DNA from: Natronolimnobius sp. AArcel1
GTDB lineage: Archaea; Halobacteriota; Halobacteria; Halobacteriales; Natrialbaceae
NCBI RefSeq assembly: GCF_011043775.1
Contig: NZ_JAAKXY010000004.1
Location: 513,954 to 577,953, forward strand
Direction of reading: 5' to 3'
Length of the DNA: 64,000 nt
Within the stretch, counting starts at the first letter, position 1, and every line of letters starts with the position of its first letter. The notes beneath the pieces were generated by a model. The model searched no databases, was not told where the DNA came from, and saw nothing but the letters and a program-made list of their open reading frames with translations. Made by a program: the position numbers and the translations under genes. Below are positions 35,434 through 43,689 of this stretch, one piece after another.

Positions 35434-37356
35434 TCACCGCGATTCCACGAGGATGCGTGTCTCATCGAGCAGGTCCCAGAGTCGCTCGATGCGTTCGAGT
35501 CGTTCCTCGAGTTTCCCAGTATAACAGGTAATTGAACGAGTAGCCCAATCGAGCGCGATGCGATGGATGTAGCCGAGTGGGAGCAATCGATAGATCGTCT
35601 CGAGAGAGAGCCCAACGGCATCACCGTATTCCTGCATAACGTCCGCAGTGATCCGGGCGTACTCGGTGTCGCGACAGAACAGTGTCTCAACAGCGGCTTC
35701 GACACTGCCGAAACAGGCTGTTCCGACGTGTATTGGGAACAGTCCAGCATCGACGAGTGGAGAGCCCTCTGGAGTGCCGTATTCCCAGTCAGTTACGGTT
35801 ATACCCTCTGTTCCATCGAGTCCGTTCTGGACGTAGATGTTCTCAGGATGGAGATCACCGTGAACCGGTGTCGAAAACGTCTGAATTGGGTGTGAAATAG
35901 CCCACGCAGGTGGCGACAGATCGAGTGATGGAATCGTCAGCGCACGCTCGAGTTCTGCCGGACGAACGAGTCGGTGTTCGTCGCCAAAGGCGACCTGAAA
36001 GTCGCGTACCCACTCGACCCCTGTCGAGAGAACTCGTCGAAACGCCTCGGGGGTACACTCAAGTGTTGCAGAGAGCGCTGTGCCATCGAGTGGGCGTTCT
36101 GTTCGAACCGGCCCGACTCGTGTTTCGGTAAGGTGGCCCTCAGGAAGCGTCTCAGCAATCGGCGATCCCGTTTCCGTTTCACGCAATGACTCGAGAAGTC
36201 GTGTTTCGCGGCGGATAATCGGCGTGTGAGCCGACTTGTTCGGAATTTTCGAGACACCACAGATCGTGTCATCGTCGTACTCGAGGACGACTGACCGGGT
36301 TCGACCGGAGACGAGTAATGGCGATGAAAACGACAGCGCCGAACTCGGTGACGGAGTCGGCCCGCGGCTGGCAACGAGACAGTAGCTCGGATACAACGGC
36401 TCGAGCAGTCCAGTTTGGGCTAAATGCGCCCCAGCATGAGTTCCAAGCGTGGCTCTGAGGTTATCGCCAGACTCAGCGCCGAGCATCGACACGAGTGACC
36501 GGGCGGTGTCCGTCGCCGTCGCGTCCAAGACGAATCGAACGTTCTGTGCGGTCGGGAATAGCGCTAGGACGTTGACGGCGTCGAATCCACACGATTGGAG
36601 CACGGACCGGTAACCGGCGGCCGTTGCACGGCCGACCGATGGCCGCTGACTGTCTCTCTGTGTTTGCTCAAGGCCGAGGCGTTCAGGAAGGCCGAGGTGC
36701 CGTGTGATGCCATCAGCCAGTACGACGAGTGACCCGTTTGTCGTCAGGAACTGCTCGAGAGAGTGAAGGTGGGCGGTGACGGTTCGATAGGAACAGCCGG
36801 TCAGATCGGCAACGATCGTGTCGAACTGCGACCTCGCAACAGGAAGCGTCTCAACCGATGCGTGGATGGGGGTAATGGACGCCTCGTCGTCGATATCCTC
36901 GCGTGCCGCAAGGACGCGAAGTTTCGATCGATCAGGGTCGACAGCGTAGACGTCATCGACGAGGTCAGCGAGGACCGCCGACCGGCGACCGTATCCCGCG
37001 TTCACCTCGAGACAGCGCCCACGAAGGTGCGCCGATACGAGCAAGCGCCAATCGTCCCGACGAACGTCGAACAACTCTGAGCGCAGCGATGCCAGGTGTT
37101 CCTCGTCCGTACTGACGGCCTGAACGGCGTCACGAATCGATTGCTGTTCCGTTATCGCAGCAAGTTGCCGTCGCTGAGACGGTGTTGGCCGCACATCGTC
37201 AGTACTCGAGTGAGACGGTTCGTCTGACTGGTCTGTCAACGGAGCAGTGGCAAGTGGTTCTACCTGTATCAATTCACAGTCACATGTCGAACTGGACGCT
37301 GAACCGATCACCGTTTTTTCGCAGTGTCGACACTGATGAGATCCTAATGGTATCAT
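35434..37356 (-). CDS. Fusion of SAM methyltransferase-like and APH/choline-kinase-like domains
   Basis: The 640-residue protein has an N-terminal zinc-binding element (CRHCEK then CDC). A class I methyltransferase fold (about 80-310) has motif I as CLEVNAGYGRRSAVLADLVD. The C-terminal kinase of the aminoglycoside phosphotransferase/choline kinase type (about 340-640) has Brenner motif VHGDLHPENIYVQNG near residue 499 and the metal-binding Asp in ITVTDWEYGTPEG. Both catalytic motifs look usable. It is 5 nt from the flippase gene on the same strand. It may phosphorylate and methylate glycan sugars before or during export, which is inference. The ATG giving MIPLGSHQC is preferred over one 28 codons upstream. 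Confidence 0.75.
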   Translation of the reverse strand: MIPLGSHQCRHCEKTVIGSASSSTCDCELIQVEPLATAPLTDQSDEPSHSSTDDVRPTPSQRRQLAAITEQQSIRDAVQAVSTDEEHLASLRSELFDVRRDDWRLLVSAHLRGRCLEVNAGYGRRSAVLADLVDDVYAVDPDRSKLRVLAAREDIDDEASITPIHASVETLPVARSQFDTIVADLTGCSYRTVTAHLHSLEQFLTTNGSLVVLADGITRHLGLPERLGLEQTQRDSQRPSVGRATAAGYRSVLQSCGFDAVNVLALFPTAQNVRFVLDATATDTARSLVSMLGAESGDNLRATLGTHAGAHLAQTGLLEPLYPSYCLVASRGPTPSPSSALSFSSPLLVSGRTRSVVLEYDDDTICGVSKIPNKSAHTPIIRRETRLLESLRETETGSPIAETLPEGHLTETRVGPVRTERPLDGTALSATLECTPEAFRRVLSTGVEWVRDFQVAFGDEHRLVRPAELERALTIPSLDLSPPAWAISHPIQTFSTPVHGDLHPENIYVQNGLDGTEGITVTDWEYGTPEGSPLVDAGLFPIHVGTACFGSVEAAVETLFCRDTEYARITADVMQEYGDAVGLSLETIYRLLPLGYIHRIALDWATRSITCYTGKLEERLERIERLWDLLDETRILVESR

Positions 37357-37360
37357 GGTA

Positions 37361-38827
37361 TCAAGCGAGGAGGTGGGACCGAACCGCCTGCAGGTCGAGT
37401 AATCCGGTAAGGACGGCCGAGAGTGCCCAGACGAAGACACCGACAGCGATGACTGAAATAAGCGTCAGCCAGCCCTGAATAGCGCCTGCGATAGTTGCAA
37501 CAGCGACGGACATCACGAGCGTTACAAAGACGATCCCGACGCTGTGACGGAGGATGTACAGCACTCGGAGGTTGAACTCCTGATTAATGATATAGAGATT
37601 TGCGAGCGTGTACAGTGAATGCGTGATGACCGTCGCAACGGCCGCGCCAATAACGCCATACTGCGGGATCAACAGGATGTTCAACCCGACGTTACAAACC
37701 GAGGTGACTCCTTTTGCCACCGCGCGCGCTCGTGCCCGACCGAGGTAATCGAGGCCGTTACTGGTGATGTTTGTAATCGCTAGCAACACCGCATACAGTG
37801 CAAACACCTGCAACACCGGAACGGCCTCGAGATAGTCCGCCCCAAAGACCAGTTCGACGAACGGTTCAGCCACCAACACGAGGCCGGCCGCTGCGGGGAC
37901 GTAGACGAGCAATCCGTTCGTGAGTGCTGCCTCGTAGATCCGTGCTGCCGTCTCTGTATTCCCCTGTTCTTTCTGGACCTCGTAGGTCGGCGCGAGTGTA
38001 AAGCCAAGCGAGGCCATCGGTGCTTCAACGGACTCGATCACCTGTTTTGCAACCGTATAAAAACCAACCGCAGCGGGCGTGAGAAAGAACCCGATCAGGA
38101 TCGTATCGACCTGTTTATCGAGGACGTTTGCCGTACTCGTCGCGGTGATCGGAATCGAGTATTCTCCGATTCGACGACGAAGACCCGCCTCACGGGGCGC
38201 TCGAGGTGACGAACGATAGTAGCGCCAGTAGATGATGACGCCACCAAGGGCTGCAGCGAGTCCCAGACTCAATGCATAGCCAAGGAGCGCGCCAAGCGCC
38301 TCGTAGCCGAGGACAACCAGTGCAATGACGAACAGCAGTTTCGAACTCGCGTCGACGATTTTGACGAGGGCTGCCGTTTTAATGTCTTCAAAGCCCTGCA
38401 GAACCTTTCGAACGAACGTCTTCAGCGTCCCACAGAGAACGAACAGGACACCGACGAGCAACAGCGGCTCGAGGTCGGGTTCACCGGCGAGGGAAGCGAT
38501 TTCGGCGGCGAACATGAATAGGCCGAGACAGGTGAGTGCAATCGTGGCGAGATTGGCAAGTAAGCCAAACTCGAGGATGTGTCGGAGTTGCCCGCGATCG
38601 CTCGTGTTGTACTTCGCGACGTATCGGCCGGTCGACTTGCCGAGGCCAAGTTTGCTGACCATCTTTGCAGCCCCGAGAATCGAGAGTGCGAAAAAGAGCA
38701 AGCCGTAGCCGTCGGGTTCGAGCAGGCGCGCGAGGATGACGGTGAGGATCATCCCGGAACAGATCGCGGCGATTCGGCTGATGAGTTCGATCTTGAACCG
38801 GTTGCCGAGTTCTGTCTGGAGGCTCAT
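37361..38827 (-). CDS. Wzx-type polysaccharide flippase
   Basis: The 488-residue protein has about 12-14 membrane helices and belongs to the MATE/MOP superfamily (RfbX-like). Characteristic text includes RIAAICSGMILTVILARLLE near the N-terminus and STANVLDKQVDTILIGFFL in the middle. It should flip a lipid-linked oligosaccharide from the cytoplasmic to the outer face. The length is normal. It lies between the ParB-fold gene and the methyltransferase-kinase fusion on the same strand, apparently as one operon of three genes. Confidence 0.88.
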   Translation of the reverse strand: MSLQTELGNRFKIELISRIAAICSGMILTVILARLLEPDGYGLLFFALSILGAAKMVSKLGLGKSTGRYVAKYNTSDRGQLRHILEFGLLANLATIALTCLGLFMFAAEIASLAGEPDLEPLLLVGVLFVLCGTLKTFVRKVLQGFEDIKTAALVKIVDASSKLLFVIALVVLGYEALGALLGYALSLGLAAALGGVIIYWRYYRSSPRAPREAGLRRRIGEYSIPITATSTANVLDKQVDTILIGFFLTPAAVGFYTVAKQVIESVEAPMASLGFTLAPTYEVQKEQGNTETAARIYEAALTNGLLVYVPAAAGLVLVAEPFVELVFGADYLEAVPVLQVFALYAVLLAITNITSNGLDYLGRARARAVAKGVTSVCNVGLNILLIPQYGVIGAAVATVITHSLYTLANLYIINQEFNLRVLYILRHSVGIVFVTLVMSVAVATIAGAIQGWLTLISVIAVGVFVWALSAVLTGLLDLQAVRSHLLA

Positions 38828-38865
38828 GAAGTGAGGTTAGTGGAAATTGACTCGAGCGAAGGCGT

Positions 38866-39711
38866 TCATCGACGGTGTTCGAGGAGGTCAGTGAGGTCGG
38901 GATGCTCGAGGTGATCCCGGTCGACTGCATCGAGCGAGTCGGGGTCGGCCGTCTCGGCAAGTCTGTTGCGAAGGCGTTGCCACTCGAGGTGGCGTATTCC
39001 GATTCGAACGGTGATCTCGTCAATCTCGAGCAGTTTTGACAGTGCAAGACGGTGATTCCCGTCGTTGAAGTGAAGCAGTTCGCCGTCGCGCCCGATGCTG
39101 ATGACGGGGTCTCGAAGCGGGAACTTGTCGTGGCCGCGGGCGACGAGTTCACGCTGTGAGACGTAGCCCTGGTGACGCATCGTCTCGTAGAGGCGGTCGA
39201 CGTGGTCGCACTGTTCGCGCAGTTCGTCCCGTGAGCCACAGCCCCACTTTCGACCACCGGAATCGATCACCTCGAGTGCGTTCTGGTACCAGGGGGTGTC
39301 ACGCCAGTCGTCGCCCTGTTCGTAGACGGCGGCGATCGACCGGTAGAAGATCCGGTCGGTGATACGGACGCGGTTGTGATCCCACGCGCCGTTGCTCACC
39401 AGTCCCCTGTATCGGTGGCGGTCGATGCTGGTGTTCTCGTCGGAGGCAAAGCGATAGGTGATCGCAGACGGTGAGACGGTAAGACGCTTGGACGGGTCGG
39501 CGTCGGTGTAGCGCTCCGGTGCCCGACGGTGTCTGTGTTGCTGATAGCGGTTTCGAAGACCATGCCAGCGGTCCCACGTTCCGAGCGCGAGACGGGGAGA
39601 GATACCGAGCAAGACGTGGTTGTACGTCGTTCGGTGAACGCCCTTTGTGATGAGGCTCCAGGTCCCTTCCTCGCGTCTGACTGCGGCCGCAGTTGTGAGT
39701 GGTTCGATCAT
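38866..39711 (-). CDS. ParB/sulfiredoxin-fold hypothetical protein
   Basis: The 281-residue protein is basic in its N-terminal half. In its second half it carries a ParB/Srx-like core, VISIGRDGELLHFNDGNHRL followed by ALSKLLEIDEI. The DGNHR motif is the counterpart of the GxxR nucleotide-binding box. ParB-fold enzymes can bind CTP or ATP or cleave DNA. I have seen similar proteins inside haloarchaeal glycan clusters, where the role is unknown; ATP-dependent kinase activity on a small molecule is one option. No membrane helix is seen. It leads the flippase operon. Confidence 0.6.
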   Translation of the reverse strand: MIEPLTTAAAVRREEGTWSLITKGVHRTTYNHVLLGISPRLALGTWDRWHGLRNRYQQHRHRRAPERYTDADPSKRLTVSPSAITYRFASDENTSIDRHRYRGLVSNGAWDHNRVRITDRIFYRSIAAVYEQGDDWRDTPWYQNALEVIDSGGRKWGCGSRDELREQCDHVDRLYETMRHQGYVSQRELVARGHDKFPLRDPVISIGRDGELLHFNDGNHRLALSKLLEIDEITVRIGIRHLEWQRLRNRLAETADPDSLDAVDRDHLEHPDLTDLLEHRR

Positions 39712-39983
39712 CGACTCACCCGTGTCTCCGTTGCTGTCTCGCGACGTTGTGCATATGCTCTCCAGTAACCACGGACGACCCCACGAACGCCGACACTAGC
39801 CGTGCCTCGAGTGCGCGCATGCGTTCGCTCCCGTCGATGCAGTGCGACATTTCGTCTCTTGTTCGTATCGCAGTTTCATTCAGTAATATATGTATTGGTT
39901 TTGTTGTATTCGAATGTAGTTTTATGAGCGAACTGGTGAGAGTAGCACGTATTCGCTTCGCTCACCGAATGCGTAGATCGGCA

Positions 39984-40922
39984 TTAGGCGACCGGTGGCT
40001 GGTGCTCGAGTTCCGTAATCAATTCTGCGGTTGCGCGTCGAACGGCCTGGTCGCTCTCGAGCGTGGGCTCCCAGCCGAGGTCACACAGATTGTCGATTGC
40101 AAGGCGCATCTTCGGCACGTCGCCGACCCAGCCGCGGTCTCCGCCGGTGTACTCGTAGGCTGGCTCGAGGCCAAGTTCATCGCTGACGATGCCGGCTATC
40201 TGGGTGACTGAGGTCGTTGTCTGGGTACCGAGGTTGAACGTATTCATCGGCTCGTTAGTGGATTCGACGACGGTGAGAAGCGCGTCAATACAGTCTGAGA
40301 CGTGCATGTAGGACTTTTGCTGACGACCATCACCGAGGATGGTTAGCGTCGTTGGATCCGCACGAAGTTTGTCGATGAAATCTGGGATCACGGCACCCCG
40401 GAGACGTGGACCGACGATGTTTGCGAACCGGACGTTCCAGACCGTCATATCGTGTGAGTACGCATACGTCGAGAGCAGTCCTTCATCGGCGAGTTTGCTC
40501 GCGCCGTACATGCTAATCGGCTCGAGTGGGGAGTGATCTTCCGGTGTTGGCCGTGGTGCTTCGCCGTAGACCGTTGATGAAGAGGTGTACGCCAGTTCTG
40601 AGACGCCGGCATCATGCATCGCCTGCAAGACGGTTGCAGTCAGTTGCGTGTTCCGGCGAAACTGCTCGTGTGGTGTCTCAGTATCAACTGCTTTCGACGC
40701 CGCGAGATGGAAGACGCGGTCAATATCAGCCGTAAGGACTCCCTCGAGTGCACCGGGGTCGGTGAGATCGCGTTCAACAAGCGTGGCGTCGTCGGCAACC
40801 CACTCGCGACGGCCGCTCGAGAAATCATCGACGACGACGACCTCGTCACCGCGCTCGAGCAACTGTTCGGTCAACTGTGAGCCAATAAACCCTGCACCAC
40901 CCGTGACGAGCGTTCGAGCCAT
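39984..40922 (-). CDS. NAD-dependent sugar-nucleotide epimerase/dehydratase
   Basis: The 312-residue extended short-chain dehydrogenase has the NAD motif TLVTGGAGFIGSQLTEQLLE, the catalytic YxxxK in PISMYGASKLADEG, and the Ser of YTSSSTVYGEA. It resembles UDP-glucose/GlcNAc 4-epimerases and should supply one nucleotide sugar to the island. The ATG giving MARTLVTGG is used; an upstream Met adds seven residues. A clear TATA box 30 nt upstream supports it. It is divergent from a second, distinct epimerase operon. Confidence 0.87.
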   Translation of the reverse strand: MARTLVTGGAGFIGSQLTEQLLERGDEVVVVDDFSSGRREWVADDATLVERDLTDPGALEGVLTADIDRVFHLAASKAVDTETPHEQFRRNTQLTATVLQAMHDAGVSELAYTSSSTVYGEAPRPTPEDHSPLEPISMYGASKLADEGLLSTYAYSHDMTVWNVRFANIVGPRLRGAVIPDFIDKLRADPTTLTILGDGRQQKSYMHVSDCIDALLTVVESTNEPMNTFNLGTQTTTSVTQIAGIVSDELGLEPAYEYTGGDRGWVGDVPKMRLAIDNLCDLGWEPTLESDQAVRRATAELITELEHQPPVA

Positions 40923-40946
40923 TCGTTCAGACCGAACAGACACGAC

Positions 40947-40958
40947 ATAAAATATATT
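40947..40958 (-). promoter_or_regulatory. TATA box of the epimerase gene
   Basis: ATAAAATATATT (plus-strand reading) is centred 30 nt before the minus-strand epimerase start. A further AT-rich element near 41038-41047 probably serves the divergent small gene. Confidence 0.55.
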
Positions 40959-41068
40959 CCGATAATGCCGAGTATATTTTTAACGGACACAATGGAATTT
41001 GTATATAGATGTTTCTATACAGCATCCGTTCAGAGAATTCATATTATCTCTATTCAATATGAAATTAG

Positions 41069-41302
41069 ATGAGTACACGAGCGCCGCTCGAGCGAATCGA
41101 CTGTCCAGAGTGCCCAGAACTGACGTATGGGACGTACAAAGGCTACGAGGCGATAGTCTGTTCAGAAACCGAGACACCGCACATCGTCCTCTGGGAGTCA
41201 CAGTCTGAACTCTCGTTGCGGTCACAGCAATCACCAGTTGCAGCCACACCCGCGCCAACGGAGCGTTCGTCGACAACATCACCAACGAACAACGACCCAT
41301 GA
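41069..41302 (+). CDS. Small hypothetical protein with a CPEC knuckle
   Basis: The 77-residue protein contains a single zinc-knuckle-like CPECPELTYG sequence and a second lone Cys (AIVCSETETPH), then a Ser/Thr/Pro/Ala-rich disordered tail. It overlaps the epimerase gene that follows by ATGA, so the two are translationally coupled. That and a TATA-like TTCATATTAT 26 nt upstream support it as real. The function is unknown. A role linked to the epimerase is suggested only by the coupling. Confidence 0.55.
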   Translation: MSTRAPLERIDCPECPELTYGTYKGYEAIVCSETETPHIVLWESQSELSLRSQQSPVAATPAPTERSSTTSPTNNDP

Positions 41303-42246
41303 CTGCAACTGCACTCACGGGAAAACGGATCCTCATCACCGGTGGTGCAGGGTTCATCGGGAGCCATCTGGCACGAACGCTCGTGGCCGAAAACGAGGTG
41401 GTGATCCTCGATGCACTGACGACTGGCTCACGGTCGAACGTCCCTGACGGCGCGACGTTCATCGAGGGCGATATCCGCGATGACGCCGCCCTCGAGCGCG
41501 CGATCGACGGCGTCGACGTGATCTTTCACGAGGCAGCGCTCGTCAGCGTCGAGCGAGCGATCGACGATCCACCACTGAGTCACGCGATCAACGTCGGTGC
41601 AACGCTCTCGCTTCTCGAGGCTGCCAGAGACCACGACGTTCGGGTCGTACTCGCCTCGAGTGCAGCAATTTATGGCCACCCAGAATCAGTTCCCATCGAC
41701 GAAGCCGAGCCGAAAACCCCTGCCTCACCCTACGGCATCGACAAGCACAGCATCGACCAGTACGCACGCCAGTATCACGACCAGTACGGACTCGAGGTCG
41801 TTGCGCTGCGCTATTTCAACGTCTTCGGCCCGGGACAGGTCGCTGGCCCCTACAGCGGCGTCATCAGCATTTTTCTCGAGCAGGCACTGGCGGGCGAGTC
41901 TATCACTGTTGAAGGAGACGGCAGTCAGACCCGTGATTTCGTCTATATCGACGATGTCGTCCAGGCAAACTGCCTCGCAGCAACGAGTGCCACGAGCGGG
42001 CACGCATTCAATATCGGAACCGGCCAAGCGGTGACCATCCGCGAGGTCGCTGAACAAATACAAGAACAGACGGGAACGGACGCAGCAATCGTCCATACCG
42101 AACCGCGAGCGGGTGATATCGACCACTCGAGAGCCGACATCTCGGCTGCGAAGGCGGCGTTAGGATACGAACCAACGGTCTCGTTTGAAGACGGCCTCGA
42201 GCACACCCTCGAGTGGTATCGAACACACCAGCAACCGACACCCTGA
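41299..42246 (+). CDS. NAD-dependent epimerase, UDP-glucose 4-epimerase-like
   Basis: The 315-residue protein has the Rossmann motif ILITGGAGFIGSHLARTLVA, the YxxxK catalytic pair in SPYGIDKHSIDQYARQY, and YFNVFGPGQVAGPYSGVISI typical of GalE/WbpP-like epimerases. It should interconvert UDP-hexoses or UDP-GlcNAc and UDP-GalNAc. It differs clearly from the divergent epimerase next door, so the island makes at least two activated sugars. It is the last glycan gene before the lasso-peptide cluster. Confidence 0.87.
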   Translation: MTATALTGKRILITGGAGFIGSHLARTLVAENEVVILDALTTGSRSNVPDGATFIEGDIRDDAALERAIDGVDVIFHEAALVSVERAIDDPPLSHAINVGATLSLLEAARDHDVRVVLASSAAIYGHPESVPIDEAEPKTPASPYGIDKHSIDQYARQYHDQYGLEVVALRYFNVFGPGQVAGPYSGVISIFLEQALAGESITVEGDGSQTRDFVYIDDVVQANCLAATSATSGHAFNIGTGQAVTIREVAEQIQEQTGTDAAIVHTEPRAGDIDHSRADISAAKAALGYEPTVSFEDGLEHTLEWYRTHQQPTP

Positions 42247-42297
42247 GTAGAGTTGCTCTCTCGTGACAGCACAAAAGTTACTCAGTGAGAGTTAGTC

Positions 42298-42307
42298 AAA
42301 TTTATAC
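42298..42307 (+). promoter_or_regulatory. TATA box of the plus-strand lasso-cluster operon
   Basis: AAATTTATAC lies about 31 nt before the ATG of the nucleotidyltransferase gene, which fits a leaderless transcript. It probably drives the nucleotidyltransferase and ABC genes, and perhaps the kinase gene. Confidence 0.55.
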
Positions 42308-42333
42308 ACTACCTACCCGAGTATTAGTCAAGA

Positions 42334-43689
42334 ATGGGGGAAATACACCCACCGGAAGGGGTTTTCGTCCGGCGCTGTCTCCAAGCGTGGCAGCGTGGGA
42401 CCGCGATTTCCGTTGCGGATATCCCGGAGACAGCGTCGTTCGAGTGGGAAGCGGTACTCGAGTTCACGAGCCAACATTCGGTTGGTCCACAGGTAGCCGC
42501 AGCGATCCACGATACAGCACCTGAACAGCCACTGACAGCCGGCTCGACCGCGCCAGCAACCTCGCAGTCGACAGCAACGCTTGAGTCTTCGACAGAGTCT
42601 GGGACAGGACCGACAACAGTGCCCGAACGCGCCGGTGTGACGCCTGTTTCCGAACAGATTCCAGACTGGGTGATCGACCGGCTACGCGAGCGACGTGCGT
42701 TCGTTGCCAGGCGAAATTTACAGCAGTTCCAAGAGCTCGCATCGTTGTCAGCCACGTTTCAGGCGACGGGAATTCGAGCGATTCCGTACCGGGGACCTGT
42801 GATGGCACAGGTCGGCTACGGTGACGTTGGCCAGCGAGAGTTCGGTGACTTAGACTTTCTCGTCGACCGCGAAGAGATCCCAGTCATCAAATCGATCCTG
42901 CTCGAGCACGGGTACGAGCCGGCGTACGTCCTCGACTCGACCGAGGAGTTGACCGTCGCCCAGGAACGGTGGTACCGTCGATTCGGTCGCGAATACACGT
43001 TTAGACACACCGACAGCGAGATTGAAGTCGAGTTACATTGGCGCGTCTTAGCAAGACGATTTCCGACAGGATTTACCCTCGAGTCAGTCTGGGACCGACG
43101 CGACCAACTGACGATTGCCGGTACATCCGTTCCCGTCCTGTCCCAGGAAGACCGGTTGCTGCTGTGTTGTGTCCATGGGACGCGCCACCGCTGGGAACGC
43201 CTGCACTGGTGGTGTGACGTTGCCCGCTGTCTCGATCTCGAGGACGTGACCCTTGATTGGGATGCAATTGTTCGGCGCGCGCGTGCACAGAACTGCGAGC
43301 GACAGTTCCTGGTCGGGCTGGCGGTCGTCGACTCACTGTTTGGGCTGGCGCTGCCTGACTGGATCGAGCGCATGATCGAGGACGACCCAGCTCTCGAGGG
43401 GCTTTCTCGCCACGTCGATGCCCGACTGTTCGACGAGACACCCTACTGGCTGCTCGACGAACGCCAGTATCAGGCCCGGACACTGGACCGGCCCCGAGAG
43501 AGGGTTGCGTTCTGGCTCTCATGGCTCTGCAGTCCGAACCGCTCGGACATCGAGGCAATCGCGATCCCGTGGCCGCTGACGCCACTGTATCACCTCGTCA
43601 GGCCGATCCGACTTGCGAGTGGTATCCTCGAGCGATTCCGGCCAGGGTCACGTCCACCGACGGAGTTGCGATGGTCAGATAATGAGTGA
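42334..43689 (+). CDS. Lasso-cluster nucleotidyltransferase family protein (PF14907-like)
   Basis: The 451-residue protein matches the nucleotidyltransferase family found in many bacterial lasso-peptide clusters. It has RAIPYRGPVMAQVGYGDVGQ followed by the metal-binding GDLDFLV (Asp172 and Asp174), ELHWRV, and the later LLLCCVHGTRHRWERLHWWC helix. Residues about 65-105 are a Ser/Thr/Pro low-complexity insertion. In bacterial clusters it co-occurs with an HPr-kinase-like protein. A role in modifying the peptide tail or its phosphate is inferred. It overlaps the exporter gene by 8 nt. Confidence 0.8.
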   Translation: MGEIHPPEGVFVRRCLQAWQRGTAISVADIPETASFEWEAVLEFTSQHSVGPQVAAAIHDTAPEQPLTAGSTAPATSQSTATLESSTESGTGPTTVPERAGVTPVSEQIPDWVIDRLRERRAFVARRNLQQFQELASLSATFQATGIRAIPYRGPVMAQVGYGDVGQREFGDLDFLVDREEIPVIKSILLEHGYEPAYVLDSTEELTVAQERWYRRFGREYTFRHTDSEIEVELHWRVLARRFPTGFTLESVWDRRDQLTIAGTSVPVLSQEDRLLLCCVHGTRHRWERLHWWCDVARCLDLEDVTLDWDAIVRRARAQNCERQFLVGLAVVDSLFGLALPDWIERMIEDDPALEGLSRHVDARLFDETPYWLLDERQYQARTLDRPRERVAFWLSWLCSPNRSDIEAIAIPWPLTPLYHLVRPIRLASGILERFRPGSRPPTELRWSDNE

